A stretch of 64,000 nt of DNA from Dryocosmus kuriphilus (taxonomy: Eukaryota; Arthropoda; Insecta; Hymenoptera; Cynipidae), in the NCBI GenBank assembly GCA_038277395.1, contig CM076193.1:173826711-173890710 (forward strand), in the 5' to 3' direction. Both the position numbers and the translations under genes were made by a program. The notes under the pieces were generated by a model that did not search any database, was not told the origin of the DNA, and worked only from the letters and a program-made list of their open reading frames with translations. The first letter of the stretch is position 1; each line of letters starts with the position of its first letter. Shown one piece after another: positions 1-11,285 of the stretch.

Positions 1-1057
1 TGACCAGGTGACTCCTTTGTGGGTCCTAGTCCTTTTTTGAGCCGGCTTCTCAACTCCGAATCCGCTAGACTGGCTGAGAGTCGTTTCCCTCTCCCGCTTC
101 CGCATCTCCGTAGCATTTTTCGACGTCATCTGCGGTTCCGTTTGTGCATATGCGGAAGCCCCCGTCTTCTCCTTAAAGGTGGAGCTCAGGAGGGACTTCT
201 CTCTGAATTCTTTACACATTTTTGCTTTATCAGGTTAATCATTGCTCCCATATAACCCCCTACATCGATATTCAGGCTTGTATATGCGTTCCCAGTCAGC
301 CTCATTTCCTCTTGCGTTTGCACCACTACTGACTCCTGCTGCTCTGTTGTACAAAGTATTAGTACCTTCTTCAGCAGCTCACGTAACCTTTTCTGGTGCT
401 CATTTTGTTCCGTCTGTGAATTCGCGAAGTCATTTTTCATCGTTGCGACCTGCGTCGTGTAAGACCTTCTGTGCTTCTTCTACCATGTCGAAGCTGTTGC
501 TTAAATCCAGCTCCTCTTCGACGTGAGCTTCCTTGCTTCCTCTCCGCTGTCCATCTTTGTAAGCCATGATAAAAAGACTCATCAGCGCATCGTACATGGA
601 GGGGCGGGCCTAAATAGTTGGGAACGGGCATACCGTTGGACCGAAGTCCTACCCTAGTACTCTGGGGCCTAACATTCGTTTAGCCGGTCCCGGAATACAC
701 GAACGGACCATACTCGCCAGGAGCATTCAGGTTACGAGCCCTGCAGCCACCACGCACTCCCCGATCAAGGCCCAATGGGGCTGGCTCCAATTTTCCGGTC
801 GCAGCTTACACCTCGGTAGAGCAAGCTAACAGCAGCCCCTACACCCATGCCGGCGGAAAGAACGGACATGGCTCGGAGCAGTCCCAGGGAGCTGCGACCG
901 TCACTAATCGTGTGTTTGGTCCGCGAGGCCTGTTTTATTTTAGCCCTACCCTCTGTTTTCAGTGAGCATTTCCCTATCCGCCACCTGGGGACGCGCCATG
1001 TAGGGGTGTCATCTGCCCTCCACCGAAGGTGTCTACGGTTGAGGTTCCGTAAGAAAG
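1..1057 (-). mobile_element. Fragment of an unidentified retroelement (ORF1-like region)
   Basis: This GC-richer block interrupts the RTE LINE to its right; the junction is near 1058. On the minus strand an ORF starts at 567 and continues in a shifted frame from 440 to about 186. The peptide is charged, with an acidic start (VEEELDLSNSFDMVEE) followed by a helical Q/E/K-rich stretch, as in coiled-coil ORF1 proteins of non-LTR retrotransposons. No catalytic domain is visible. Positions 568-1057 would be its leader. The assignment to a LINE ORF1 is inference from composition and position; I do not recognise the family. Confidence 0.4.
186..567 (-). pseudogene. ORF1-like coiled-coil ORF, frameshifted
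   Basis: Two overlapping minus-strand frames (567-430 and 440-186) together make a continuous charged protein of about 125 residues. The first frame runs into a stop exactly where the second opens, so one frameshift near 430-440 explains the pair. There is no zinc knuckle or RRM that I can identify. It is probably the N-terminal part of a retroelement ORF1, left without its catalytic partner. Confidence 0.35.
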
Positions 1058-2045
1058 ATCTTTAGGATCTTCCTCTTTGTCGTCGGTAGAGCCGTGTACG
1101 TTGAATAGCACCTTTTTGCAACAATTAGCCTTTAGTAATATATACGACAACTGGTCGTTAATGAATTGCATATCGATCACCGCTTGCGATATTCGTTTAT
1201 TAATAAGAAGACCGGTCTCCAGTGTGCTCCCTTTAGCTCCCCCATAGGGAAAAGTGTAGTTGTACTTAGATGTTGATGCGTCCGTGACCAGCCAGCAGGT
1301 TTCTTGAAGTGCTATTATATCAATATCGTATCTCTTTGCAATTTCAATGAGTTCGCTAAATCCGCCAGTATTTACCCTACGAGCGTTCAGAGTTCCCGCC
1401 TTAAGATATTTTATTGTAGATTTTTTTTTTTGAAGTTAGCCATGATAGTTTTAAGAAAGTTCGCACGTAAGTGATCTTGCTCCGATCGCAGGTGAGTCCA
1501 CCGTCTCAGGAATGATAAATTACATACCTCCCTAGGTCTATGTATGGGAGCTTTCCGACTTTGACAAGGACAGTGTCAGCTTGTCGTCAGACACATTATG
1601 ATTTATGCCTCGTATGCTAGCGTCCTCCTACAAGGCAGTGCGCCACACTGGCATCAATCACACGTTGGCCCTACAGGCGAATCATTCCACACATCCCTTG
1701 CATGCAGTGTCATCGCTGTGGTGTCCAATGGGGAAGCAGGATTTTCCCCTTACACGATTGTCGGTTTTGGTTTGGATAGTGTTTCTAGGAGGATACACGC
1801 TGCGCCTCGGTTTGGTAGAACCTACCTATTGCGTATGGACGCGAACGGGTGAATCCCCCAGCCCATGGCTGTCGTGTACCTATGTTTTACGAATGTGGGC
1901 TCACCAAACCCACGAATGGTTCCCCTCGGCTGTCTGCGACTGCTTGTTCTTGTATTCGCTTTTAACCTCAGCAGCTGCTCAACTTTATGGGCCGTTCCTC
2001 TATCCACAACCTGAGGACGTGCTGCGTATTGGTGACAGGAAACCA
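1058..2045 (-). mobile_element. RTE-type LINE copy 1, 5' end only
   Basis: Reverse-complement match to the 5' part of the LINE at 54093-57721. It comprises a leader of about 600 bp (1444-2045) and the first ~130 codons of the polyprotein, whose ATG is at 1443-1441 (MANF...). The endonuclease N-terminus reads on to about 1058, where a different retroelement takes over. The right edge falls at the same point of the Penelope-like host sequence (a TTCACAACTG site) as LINE copy 2 at 11212. That shared site indicates one insertion copied by a segmental duplication, not two independent insertions. Confidence 0.8.
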
Positions 2046-2160
2046 CCGACTCGGTTCACAACTGTACTTCTATGCTTTATTATCGTCATGTAGATAACCT
2101 AATTTTACGTACACGAAAAGAATATTTTTATTCTCTTATTAACGCATTTAACTACATGAT
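2046..2160 (+). mobile_element. Penelope-like RT remnant upstream of unit 0
   Basis: The plus strand encodes a degraded version of the RT motif read in 38415-38625 (here FMLYYRHVDNLI, there FFYYRYVDNTIS). YVDD-like motifs of this context are typical of Penelope-like elements. The stretch then runs into the conserved unit upstream region beginning 'tacttg'. It is the right flank of LINE copy 1. Confidence 0.6.
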
Positions 2161-2480
2161 ACTTGCTTTGATATAATTTGTAAAGGTTTGCACATTCAAA
2201 CATTCTGTATACTCAAATCCTTATAACATATCTTGTAGAATTTCGTAGGTTCAAATGAGCCCTCATAGAAAAATTATATAAATTTTCAATTTAAGCATCA
2301 GATTCCTGTAAGCTGTAAAAGATTATTTAAACTGTGGCAAGGTGATATCATGTTGAACAAACTGTGGAATTAATTTCTACTCCTTGAAACTAGCACATGA
2401 ATCGTGTAAAGCTCACAACGATTATTATTGCATACATATATGCATAGAATGATTTACCTATAATAATCTGTTTTCATTTA
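2161..2480 (+). other. Unit 0: conserved upstream flank, no exon left
   Basis: This stretch aligns in the same orientation with 13589-13850 and 38610-38870, the sequences just upstream of the signal-peptide exon in units 1 and 2. The similarity ends near 2420 before any TATA, start site or ATG, and no exon-1-like sequence follows. 2480-2890 is AT-rich with nothing recognisable. Unit 0 is therefore a remnant that has lost its coding exons, at least within this window. Confidence 0.6.
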
Positions 2481-2889
2481 TAGCAACACATCATTATTTT
2501 ATTAATTAATGCTGAACCTAAACTAGTCTTAATTACGCAGTTGTCCCTATTCTTTTTAATTGGTAACAGTGAAAATTAAATCGTAGATCTATTACTATTC
2601 TTGTTCTTATGTTCCCTGAGCATGATTTTTTGTTTTAATTTCATATTTTAATGCAAACAATTTCTCTGATCTCGGTTCGAACAGTATTTTAAGTGTATAA
2701 ATCTTTTCTATTCAGGTAGGGATTGTTTGAGAAACTTCCTAAAATCAGCTGAATTCCATGCTTTATTAATGTCATACAGTATACGCTGAGTCGTTACTTT
2801 ACTGTTTAAATTTATGTCTAATAAGAGGAGAATCGGAGTTTTCTCCATTTCTTTATTATAACCGAGTAACTTCCGGGTTGCGATCCTAG

Positions 2890-4480
2890 TTTACATTCAA
2901 TATTTTATAATACGGAATCATTCTCCACAAAGAAGAGATTCTTTTGTTAGTCTTGACAATTAATTCTCTTACCTTTTTACCGCTCTAAGATTCAACCCAA
3001 GAAGAGAATCACTGTTAGAGATAAAAAGTATACTTCCTACTTCGACAAGCAAGACTATTCTGTATCCAGGTTGCTTAATTAAAGAAATGCATCAGCGTCA
3101 GAGATAAGTGGTCAATCGCCTATTCCACGTCGATACTCTTTCTATAGTTAATTTTGCATATTAAGATAACTTAACGGAAACCTGAAATGGTTCCGGATTA
3201 GAGATAAATGGTGAACTTACAATTATATCAAGATACCCCTTCGCCGTCCAAAGTCTCGTGATTTACTTCACGAGATATACCTATATTAGAGATAAAAGGT
3301 GAACCTTTTATTCCAGAGCAATATGCTCTCTAAGTTTGAGAAAATAGGGCACTTCCTAGAAAGCGCATTTTTTGTTCCAGGATGAACCTTGCTAGTAGAA
3401 AATACTTAGTGCAACGTCTTCAAGAAATTATTCAGGCACCTAGGCACTGTTACAGAATGAGAGGTTTTAAATCCCGGCCCGTTCTCTCTGGTTATTCCCT
3501 ACCTAAGGCTTACAAAATATTAGGAAGATCTCCTGAAGTTGGGCTAGTCTAAGAGCCGAAGGCTCTCGTGAGGGAGTGTAACGTAGTATATGATACACGT
3601 CACATAGCTTCTCCCTTTCGGACCCGAAGACTGACATGAGTGGAAGCGGCGAGGCGGCGAACAGCTTTCTGTATGTAACCAACAATCTTGCGGCCAAGAT
3701 TCGATTCCCCTGACCGAAGTCAATTTTTACTGAAGCTCACTCGCTACACATACATCACTCGGCAGTCACTCTTCCCCTGCTCATCTCCAGTACAGCAGCC
3801 CAAATATATTTGTCGCCCAACATGGGGTGCCAAGTTGGTTATGGGGTTCCCATTCTGAGGATTGGATTAAGGATTTGGAACGTCGAGAGGTTTAGGTGAT
3901 GTCCAAGAGTGTTTATTGCTTAACTTATAAAGAAGTGTCGGGGACCTCCTGTCCTTAAGCGAAGGAAAATGTCGCGCGTTACACAAGAAGCAGGTGGTAT
4001 AACCGCCTGGAGATATGGCGTCAGGGTGATGTCCAGGTGACGATTTTGAGTGCAATTTCAATTGTTATGGTAGACAAAACTGACTTGGGTTGAAGATTGG
4101 ACCGGTTAGATAGAGACTGATTCGGATCGGGACAGTGGGCGACTCGGTAGCATCCAGTCCGCGCTCTCCACCCGAGTCCAAGATGACGCTGGCGGTTGAG
4201 GTTGAGTGAGGAGTATTACTACTTCGTTATAAACGCCATCTCTTCTTTTCGTCCTGCTGCACACGTGTGGGAGTATTGCAGCTTGCGCGTTCACGGTTTC
4301 CTTTAATATTAGACTACAATCCAGCTCTCCGGCACCTTCGCCCGACGCATAGCCTATTTATAGGGTTCTACATTTAATTTGAAGGTCTCAATATATACAT
4401 CGGATTCCTCTCAAACGTAAACGATTTTGTTAATAGTAACTAGGTGCCATCAGTTTCAAACGAATGAGGCCACCCTATAG
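2890..4480 (-). repeat. 1.6-kb interspersed repeat, copy A (reverse orientation)
   Basis: Reverse complement of 34710-36430 over nearly its whole length; the outer edges both carry a sequence close to CTATAGGGTGGCCTC. The copies are inverted and sit at slightly different points of the unit flank, so they are separate insertions. No long ORF is conserved. A pol III box-B-like GATTCGATTCCC lies at about 3699-3710. The best reading is a non-autonomous element, but its class is unknown. Confidence 0.65.
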
Positions 4481-5170
4481 TAGATCGGATAAAATTTAAT
4501 GAAGCATTTAACCAGATCAGTTTGCTACAATTTGGAAAGATTTATATTCTCAAATAAAGTCTGTATATTTAAAAATTTTTAACATATTTTTCAGAATTTA
4601 TTTTAGTTCTTAGAAGCTTTAAATGGGCTATTATGTTCGAAACCATATAAATTTTTAATGTAAACATCGGATCTCTCTAAATCGTGAAAGATTATGTAAA
4701 TTGTGACAACATAGCATCATCTGAACCAAGAATATTTTGTATTACTCCAAATTATATTTTATCCTTTATTTCGGCTATTCATATTTCTAAGGGAGACAGA
4801 CTTTTAGCTACAAAGCTGAAAACTAAAAGGATGTTTGTGAAAAATACTTCAAAAAATATATCCCACTTCGTCCGATTGTTTCCTCAGTTAACATTCCGAC
4901 AAACTGTTAAGCAAAAAAAAAAAAAAAATTACGAAAATTTAATAATCAGCATCAAGGTTCCTAAGCCACACATTGACAAATGTTCTGACATTAAAGAAAA
5001 ATTAAAATTTCATATTAGATGATGACCATGTGTTTCCATCACCTAACTTTATCACGCTAGTTACCAACGTTTCGTGCAGTTTAGTTCTTGATAGTTTGGG
5101 TAGAAGGTTTGTTAATATTAATAAAAATAGTAAAACTCCGTTTGCAGGAGCTTACTTTCGAAAAGGCACA
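4481..5170 (+). mobile_element. Penelope-like element, N-terminal and early RT part
   Basis: Degraded coding sequence, open at 4684-5022 and then in a shifted frame across about 5050-5140. The second part reads VTNVSCSLVLDSLGRRF, the variant of the SLFTNV(P) block found in Penelope-like reverse transcriptases. Colinear copies lie at 36530-36877 and at 57940-58411 plus 60155-60420. The later RT motifs of this copy are found at 8106-8225, beyond an insertion. A poly-A run at about 4915-4929 is internal. Confidence 0.7.
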
Positions 5171-5587
5171 TATATATTTTAGAAAATTCTTCGGGAGACA
5201 AAAAAAACAATTTACAGCACAAGCAAATTTTTTTTTCTTGATTTTCCTTTATAATATTGAGCAGATAGGCATGGGAAATGATGTCCCCGAATATGAGTTT
5301 GTCAGGTCGAAAGCTTCAGGATATACCGCCTTTACTATTTTGGATACGTGCCGTTTTGGTGTAAACACGTGGATTTGTGCCATTTTAATAAAAACACCAA
5401 TTTGCTTTCAACGATTTTGAAACAAAATACATGTTTCGCTTCGTAAAATGGTTGAAGGCATTTAAGAAAGATTATAGCCAATATTCAGCAAGTCAAATAA
5501 AACTAGTTTATTTTAGGAACATGAGAAACGAAAATGGTTGAAATTTTCAAAATGATACCTATTCAAAAAGATGAAAAAGCATTGAAC
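5171..5587. other. AT-rich spacer at the edge of the DUF7869-type insertion
   Basis: The end of the Penelope-like remnant passes into unique AT-rich sequence without a supported gene. It probably includes the terminal part of the element that carried the gene at 5588-7559. I see no clear terminal repeat. Confidence 0.3.
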
Positions 5588-7559
5588 TTAATGTTTCAAA
5601 CCAGGTGGACCTTCCTGTATGCCATACATGGAAGGGTACATTTTCCTCATCCAGGATAATAAATTCGCCATCATCGTATTAATGGTCCTCGTCGTGAATA
5701 CGCCTTTCTTGGTGCTCACGATCTTCTCCAAACAAAATATGCTTGAACTACTCCAAGTCAGGGTCATTACCCCAGTCATCCGCATACTGGGATGTGTGCA
5801 GATGAAGAACATCTTTCTTCTTATGAGAGGGGATGTTCCGAATCAAAGGTAGGGGTTGAACAATCCTGTCGGCATCTTCGTTCTTCCCTCGTTTAAAGAT
5901 TGAACGGAGGACCTCCAAGTCATTCTCGAATCTGTAATGACTTTGACACATTAGTCTGGCGGAAAAACCTCCAGCTTTTTTTGGGAATCTTCGAATTTCA
6001 ATCTTTTTCGCTTGTCTTATGCCAGGTAGTTTGTTGTAATACAAACCTAAGTCCTTGACGTTGAATACTTCTAAATCGGTGCCGACTTCATTTACCTCTC
6101 CGATCTATGAATAGGTCTCTTCGTGGCTTTCGCATGCCTTCATTTCCGTTCTTTTTTTTCAATTCTTTCTCGACCCTACCTAATGTTCGGTCAGCAGGTA
6201 GAAAAGAGTGGCCTCTGACGGGAAGAGTAATCACCACCGACTTCACGTTTTCAGGAGAATGTTTTCTCATTCAAAGTGAAACAAGGTGGACGATGTGCGC
6301 GTTTTTATTTTGCCCAGAACAACCATCGCAAAACAAACAGAGCGTCTGAACCCCACTGAAATCTTAGTTAGGCAAACGATGGAATAAGGCAGAGCCTATA
6401 TCTACTGCCCCCTCCCAATCTGCTCTTCGGCCCAGGTGTAAAACTTAGAGTTCCTCGAATCAGATGGGACACAGCAGAACGTATACGACGCGATTTGCAT
6501 TCTGCAGAACGCACCCACTATGGGAGTCATTGGTAGTGGTTGGACCTGTTAAAAATCAAAAACAATGACTTTGGCTTTCTCCAAATTATTAGCCTCCTTC
6601 ATGATATGGTGGAAAGCGTTGGCTCACAATTGATGAACTCTCATCTGAGTAATCAGCTCATTGCATTTTACAGCCTGCTTTAAATCCTTGGCGCGCTTTA
6701 ACTTGGCTCTCAAACGGCAGCATGCTGCACATGCATCTATTGCAGGCTATGAAAAACCAATGTTCAAATCATTCACAAAGGTTTTGTAAAAAAATTAAAA
6801 TTTCACCTCAAGACCGGGAGCCGCTGAACCATTGTAGAATCTGAATAGCTTATCAATGGAAACTTCAGCAGAAAGATACAAGGGAAGACTTTTCCCCCTG
6901 CCATAGTGTGATTCCTGACACGTAGGTTTTGAAATGAAATCCTTAACTCCGTTCCCTTTTTGTTCGCCTAATTTGTATTTTCTATTGTCACCATGATTTT
7001 CCTTGGGTAACACCCCACGTTGGGTAGATTTCCCAATTGTCAATACTCGTTTTCTGGAAACTGAGAAAGCCAAACAAAAAAAGTTTTTGAAAACAGGGAT
7101 CATTTTCTTCTTGAGATTGATTATCATGAAGTATTTCACAGATAAATCTTTTGGTTTAGACAACAGGTCGTCTTTATCTCAAGGCTTCTTGGATTGACCT
7201 TGTCGCCTCTATTGTGGTTCAAACGTTGACATATATGCCATGAGGGCAGTAGTCTGCTTCAAGTTCTGTGAGTTTTTGTAAACAATGAAACGATTCTCAG
7301 CAGTATCATTCCAAGTGACCCGTCTGCACTTGAAATTCCGGGAATCGTGGGTGGAAGGCCTACCCGTTCGCTTCAGGTTCTTGAGATGCGGGTCAGGATC
7401 ATTGCACCTTACATCACGACATGACTGAAGAACCGCCTCGAAAATGCGTTTCCTTTTTCGTGAGCCGCTGCTCCGGTCGCCGACGGGAACCTCAATTGCT
7501 GCTGCAAATTTGCGGAAGTGCAGAAACACGAAACAGCCACGAAAAAACTTGGAGGTCAT
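5588..7559 (-). pseudogene. Decayed gene of an insect repeat family (DUF7869 type)
   Basis: Read on the minus strand from 7559, segments of one protein appear in order. They are an N-terminal basic region (7559-7209), a segment with RGVLPKENHGDNRKY, CQESHYGRGKS and LYLSAEVSIDKLFRFYN (7163-6795), a cysteine block with IDACAACC (about 6740), LCLFCDGCSGQNKN (about 6340), LPVRGHSFLPADR (about 6215) and a C-terminal part (6044-5588). These match my memory of a high-copy arthropod family containing the domain called DUF7869, which behaves like a transposon gene. Stops and frame changes separate the segments, so it is dead. A fragment of a second copy lies at 43004-43279. Confidence 0.7.
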
Positions 7560-7639
7560 TAACTTAACTTGGCACGCAACTCGTAGGATTCTAGAAATTC
7601 CAGAAAGAGAGAACTTATTCCGTTGACAATATATAAAGT

Positions 7640-8105
7640 AGGCAGCTAGCTCAATGAAAGAAACGCAAATCGAGGCACGAGAGAGAAAAGAGAGAGTGGA
7701 GGGATCCCTATCTCTTCCTGCTTTAAAGTGATTGGTGGAGAACGGTTAGACGCGACGAAGCTCATGTTTGTAGCTTTCTATTATCAGTCGAGTCCATATC
7801 AGTCATCTTGATGGGTTCTATGATAAATGTTTCAATTTAAAATAAAATAATTAAAAATGGCACTAATTACGTGCAGTGTTTGCCGCCGCTTAGAAATTTA
7901 AATAGAAATTTAATTCTTCATATTTAAGTTAAGAGTTACATCTGTGAAAAATATGATGAAGAACTTAACCTCGAATTACCAAAAATGTTTCTTATGTATT
8001 ATGTGTCTATATATAAATTGTCAAAATATTTTTTATAATTATTCATTCAGTTATATAAAAAAAATTTCTCAATCTTAAAATTTAATACAATAAATGGATC
8101 TTCTT
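7640..8105. other. AT-rich spacer, no gene seen
   Basis: This contains a purine-rich stretch (about 7675-7710) and AT-rich sequence. It is the other flank of the DUF7869-type insertion before the Penelope-like sequence resumes at about 8106. Confidence 0.4.
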
Positions 8106-8225
8106 TGTTTTACCAGAAGAATGCAGAAATTTGATGGGTTCACCCATTTCACCTTCGTTTGCGGATATTGTGTTGGATGATATGGAAAGTGATGGTTTGA
8201 TAAAATTTAAAAATATTCACAACTG
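8106..8225 (+). mobile_element. Penelope-like RT fragment (GSPIS block), upstream of unit 1
   Basis: The plus strand reads MGSPISPSFADIVLDDMESD, the MGSPLSP block of Penelope-like reverse transcriptases. It continues the remnant at 4481-5170 and is followed by the RTE LINE. The last 11 bases (8215-8225, ATTCACAACTG) are repeated at 11212-11222 as the LINE's target duplication. Confidence 0.75.
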
Positions 8226-11211
8226 TTCTCTTTTTTTGTGAACACGGAAGCTCATTGCCTCAGCTACCCAGAACGGCCAGGCATCTCTATCTTGTGAATC
8301 CTGCATCCAGTTTAAATCATCATGTCCAGCTCTTCTAGATCGTTCCTTACGTTCCATCCCATCTGTTTCTCGTTCTGCCTAGAGGTATCTTACTAATCGG
8401 TTTCCCCCCTAAGACTTGCGCTACTGGTCTTTCCTTGCCCATTCTTGCTACGTGCCCTGTCCAGCTTAATTTGCGCGCTTTCATTAGTCTACTAATATTT
8501 GCTGACGCGTAGAGAGCATGCAGCTCATCATTATGCAGTTTTCTCCATTCAGCAGTCACTTCATCCCTTTGGGGCCATAAACTTTTGTAAGTACTTTATT
8601 TTCGAATACTCTAAACCTGTTCTCCTCTCCTTTCATCAGCTCCCACTTTTCACACCCGTACATGACGACCGGCATTATTATCGTTTTGTAAATTCTTGCT
8701 TTGACGTTATAATATTCCCGAAGCATTCAAACTCATTAACTCTTTCAAATTTCATATCTCCGGCTATTAGATCCCCCTCTTTATTGCTTTGTCCTGATCT
8801 GTCGACGTTCAAATATTTTGTCTTCGGTTCGCTAACTTCTAAACCTATTTCGTTGGCTTTTGTGATCAAGATTTCTGCACTTTTAGCAACCGTCTCTTTA
8901 TCATTCCCGAGTAAACCGAGATCATCCGAATATCCCAGAATTTGTATTATCCCATTGAGGGTAGGACGGGACGGATTCCTCTGTACTTGTCTGACCACGT
9001 ATTCTAGAACTAAGTTAAAAAGAATGCACGAAAGTGCATCGCCATGTTTTAGACCATCGCTATTCAAAAACTCTTCAGATTAACCTTCGTTTACGCGTAT
9101 TCTACCTCTACAGCCGTTTAAGCAAACTTCGATAAGTCTAACCAATTTCATCGATATACCCAAGAACTCTAGAATCCAGTATATTCGTGCGCGTATAATG
9201 AAGTCGTAATCTTTTTTGAAGTCGACAAATATCTGATGTATTGCTTCATTAAGTTCCCATTCGTTTTCTAACATTTGACTTACTGTAAATATTTGATCGC
9301 TTGTAGACCACTTTCGGCGGAATCCACACTGGTACTCGCCAATGATTTCCTTCGCAAAAGGCGTTAGCCTACTTAAGATTATATTGGACATGATCTTATA
9401 GCACGAAGGCACAAGTGAAATTCCCCGACAATTATTACAGTTCGTTTTATAGCTTTTTCCAAAAATGGATATAATAGTAGAGATACTCCATTCTTCCGGT
9501 GTGCGTTCTATTTTCCAGATGGTGCATATTAATCTACAAATTTGCCTTGTGAGGCGAGGGCCACCATTTCTTATCAGTTCTGATAGTAGGTCGTCAGTGC
9601 TCGAGGCTTTGTTATTTTGAACTTCTTTATGGCCATTTCTATTTCTTTATCCGTAGGCTCATCAATTAGTAGATCAACAGTGTCCATTTCACCGAGACTA
9701 ACTTCTACGGGGCTTCGCGTACGTTCAATACCTTATCTAAATACTTTTTCCATAAATTTAGTCTCTCTGTCACATCAGCTACTAGATTGACATTTTCGTC
9801 CCTCGTTACTTCCGTTCTACTTTGAAAGCCTTTCATTATGAGACTGAAGATCACGAGAACGTGGTCTGAATTTAAATCCGCTCCCCGGTACGGTCTTACA
9901 GAGAGAATGTTTGTATGCCATCTTCTGTCAATTAAAACGTGATCAATATGATTATGAGTGATACCATCTGGTGATGTCGAGGAGGTCTTACGTATATTTC
10001 TATGCTTGAAATATTTGCTTTCGACAACGTGGTTCTTTGAAGCTGCAACGTTTATTACTCTAGTCCCATTACTGACTTCATACAAGCTTTCTGACCCTAT
10101 TTTAGGCTTATATACTGATTCAGTTCCAATTTTTGCGTTGAAGCCACCCATTACTATTTTTGCTTCAAACTTCGAGAACTTGTCAAAAGCTTGTTAGATT
10201 GTTTCGTAAAAAAGATCTTTAGTTCCTTCGTACTTGTCCTCCGTAGGGCAGTGCACGTTAGTGAGCACCTGCTTGCAGAAATTACACTTTAGTACAATAT
10301 ATAATAACCGGTCGTTAATAAACTGCATATCGATAACCGCTTGCAGAATTCGTTTATTAATAAGAAACCCGGTGTCCAGTTTGCGCCCTTTAGCTCGCCC
10401 ATAGAGAAAAGTGTAGTTACCCTTAAAGGTTGATGCGTACTCGTCCGGACAGCAGGGTTTTTGTAGTCTTATTGTATCAATATCGTATCTCTTTGTTATC
10501 TCAATGAGTTTTCTAAATCCGCCAGTATTTAACCTACGTGCGTTCAGTGTTCCCGCGTTAATATATTTTATTGTAGATGTTTTCTTTTGGAAGTTAGCCG
10601 CGATAGTTTTAAGAAAGTCCGCACGTTAGCGATCCTCTTCCTATCGCAGGTGAGTCCACCGTCCCAGGAGTGATAAATCCCATACCTTCCGCGGTCTAAA
10701 TATGAGAACTTTCCGACTTTGACAAAGACCGTGTCAACTTGTCGTCAGACACATTACGGTTTATGCCTCGTATGCTAACGTCCTCCAGCAAGGCAGTGCG
10801 CCACACTGGCATCAATGCTACGTTGGCCCTACAGGCGAATCATTCCACACATCACTTGCCGGCAATGTCATCTCCGTGGTCACCAATGGGACAGCAGAGT
10901 TTTCCCCTTCAAAGATTTTTAGTTTTGGTTCAAGTGGTGTTTCTTGGTGGTCACACGCTGCGTCTCGGCTTGGTAGAATCCACCTACTGCGTATAGGTGC
11001 GAAAGGGTGAGTCCCCCATCACATGGCTGTCGTGTGCCTATTTTTTACCAATGTGGGCTCTCGACACCCACGTCTGGTTCCTATTGGCTGTCCGCGACTG
11101 CTTGTTCTTGTATTCGCAGTTAACCTCAGAAGCTGCTCAACCTCAGGGACCGCTCCTCTAGCCGCAATCTGAGGACGCGCGGCGTAGTTGTGACAGGAAA
11201 CCACCGAGCGG
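8226..11211 (-). mobile_element. RTE-type LINE copy 2, nearly full length
   Basis: Minus-strand LINE with a leader of about 600 bp (about 10600-11211), then the endonuclease (10151-9705 and around it), the reverse transcriptase (9412-9080 and 9067-8678) and a C-terminal domain (8559-8347). It is flanked by an 11-bp direct repeat, ATTCACAACTG, at 8215-8225 and 11212-11222. The RT reads LGYSDDLGLLG where copy 3 has LGYADDLDLLG, and several frameshifts and stops break the protein, so it is inactive. The clade is inferred from domain order, the GRTRNRW-type C-terminus and the simple-repeat tail of copy 3. Confidence 0.85.
8347..10590 (-). pseudogene. RTE-type endonuclease/reverse transcriptase, broken
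   Basis: The polyprotein of LINE copy 2. Segments in order on the minus strand are the endonuclease with GGFNAKIGTES and DGITHNHIDHVLIDRR (10151-9705), the RT fingers and palm with GEYQCGFRRKWSTSDQ and IFVDFKKDYD (9412-9080), the RT catalytic block with KHGDALSCILFNLVLEYV and SDDLGLLG (9067-8678), and a C-terminal segment with SWTGHVARMGKERPVAQV (8559-8347). The first catalytic aspartate region is altered and frames shift between segments. Compared with copy 3 a stretch between endonuclease and RT is deleted near 9830. Confidence 0.8.
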
Positions 11212-11222
11212 ATTCACAACTG

Positions 11223-11285
11223 AACCTCTATTTTTTATTATCGTCATGTTTATTCTTTATTAACGCATTTAACTACATTATACTT
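11223..11285 (+). mobile_element. Penelope-like sliver between two LINE insertions
   Basis: This short piece continues the Penelope-like sequence from 8225 and resumes at 13575. It is left exposed between the RTE LINE and the R1-type LINE. Its last 14 bases (11272-11285, ACTACATTATACTT) are duplicated at 13575-13588. Confidence 0.65.

Noticed and set aside
8499..9083. 194-codon plus-strand ORF
   Set aside because: Antisense shadow of the RTE LINE reverse transcriptase.
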